DNA from: Loktanella sp.
GTDB taxonomy: Bacteria; Pseudomonadota; Alphaproteobacteria; Rhodobacterales; Rhodobacteraceae
DNA: 15,831 nt
Assembly: GCA_003551805.1 (NCBI GenBank)
Contig: PUNR01000243.1
Span: 1 to 15,831, forward strand
Reading direction: 5' to 3'
Shown: positions 15,717 to 15,831 of the stretch, one piece after another
Numbering within the stretch: the first letter of the stretch is position 1
How the letters are laid out: every line of letters starts with the position of its first letter
Translations under genes and position numbers: made by a program
The notes under the pieces: model-generated
The model's database searches: none
Told to the model about the DNA's origin: nothing
What the model saw: only the letters and a program-made list of their open reading frames with translations

Positions 15717-15831
15717 TCATGCCCAGCCGTCGTTGGCGATCAGGGTTTTGATCCGGTCCTGATCGTAATCTGCATCAATGCGCGCGACGGCAGTCTCTGC
15801 CGCTTCTGCATCGGTTCCTTCGGCGGGGTAG
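15717..15831 (-). CDS. C-terminus of a small 'virulence factor'-family protein
   Basis: Only the last 37 residues are in the window; the gene continues beyond the right edge, and the stop TGA is at 15719-15717. The tail is acidic, then reads ADYDQDRIKTLIANDGWA at the end. I recognise this ending from short (about 90-100 residue) Rhodobacterales proteins labelled 'virulence factor' that stand next to the same two folate genes; the label has no demonstrated meaning here. The stop codon overlaps the farthest possible start of the next gene, and the three genes look like one transcript. With so little sequence the family call is tentative, but that a gene ends here is well supported by frame, composition and spacing. 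Confidence 0.6.
   Translation of the reverse strand, partial: YPAEGTDAEAAETAVARIDADYDQDRIKTLIANDGWA

Noticed and set aside
1..15831. Mobile elements, phage genes, CRISPR arrays, tRNA or rRNA genes
   Set aside because: No transposase or integrase motifs, terminal repeats, regularly spaced repeats or RNA gene signatures were seen; all gene-sized stretches are explained by metabolic or regulatory genes.

Overview
The window looks like a chromosomal segment of an alphaproteobacterium of the Rhodobacteraceae (Roseobacter group). I infer this from a CckA-type hybrid kinase, an aglEFGAK alpha-glucoside cluster with a divergent LacI regulator, a small folate/corrinoid one-carbon cluster whose upstream gene ends in a tail I associate with Rhodobacterales, moderately high GC, and acidic proteins such as AglE that suggest a marine or saline habitat. 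The genus cannot be fixed from the sequence alone. There is no sign of an insertion sequence, prophage, CRISPR array, tRNA or rRNA gene.

Layout. (1) 1-271: the 3' end of an RsmB-like 16S rRNA m5C methyltransferase gene. (2) 362-2692: cckA, a membrane hybrid histidine kinase at the top of the CckA-ChpT-CtrA phosphorelay, with an exact CtrA box in front of it. (3) 2722-6066, minus strand: a tight operon aglR-bglA-glk (LacI repressor, GH1 beta-glucosidase, glucokinase) that converges on cckA. (4) 6067-6343: a 277-nt divergent control region with a perfect 14-bp operator palindrome on the aglE side, a degenerate copy in front of aglR, and a small leader hairpin before aglE. (5) 6344-13680, plus strand: aglE-aglF-aglG-aglA-aglK plus an HpcH/HpaI-family aldolase. 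(6) 13709-15831, minus strand: a corrinoid-type methyltetrahydrofolate methyltransferase, a methylenetetrahydrofolate-reductase-family protein and the C-terminus of a small 'virulence factor'-family protein, probably followed by a terminator that overlaps the aldolase stop codon. No gene-free stretch exceeds 300 nt.

How the genes work together. AglE captures alpha-glucosides (for example maltose, sucrose or trehalose) in the periplasm. AglF and AglG with the ATPase AglK import them. Cytoplasmic AglA hydrolyses them to glucose and Glk phosphorylates the glucose. BglA adds a beta-glucoside activity to the same regulon. AglR probably represses both directions and releases when sugar is present. 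Hairpins bracket the aglE cistron, which suggests that the binding protein's message is selectively stabilised, as in the malE-malF arrangement of enterobacteria.

I do not see a clearly new biological system. The points most worth a second look are the CtrA box in front of cckA, the operator pair, the hairpins around aglE, an apparent extra membrane segment in AglF, the aldolase at the end of the sugar operon, and the one-carbon cluster with its small family-of-unknown-role partner.
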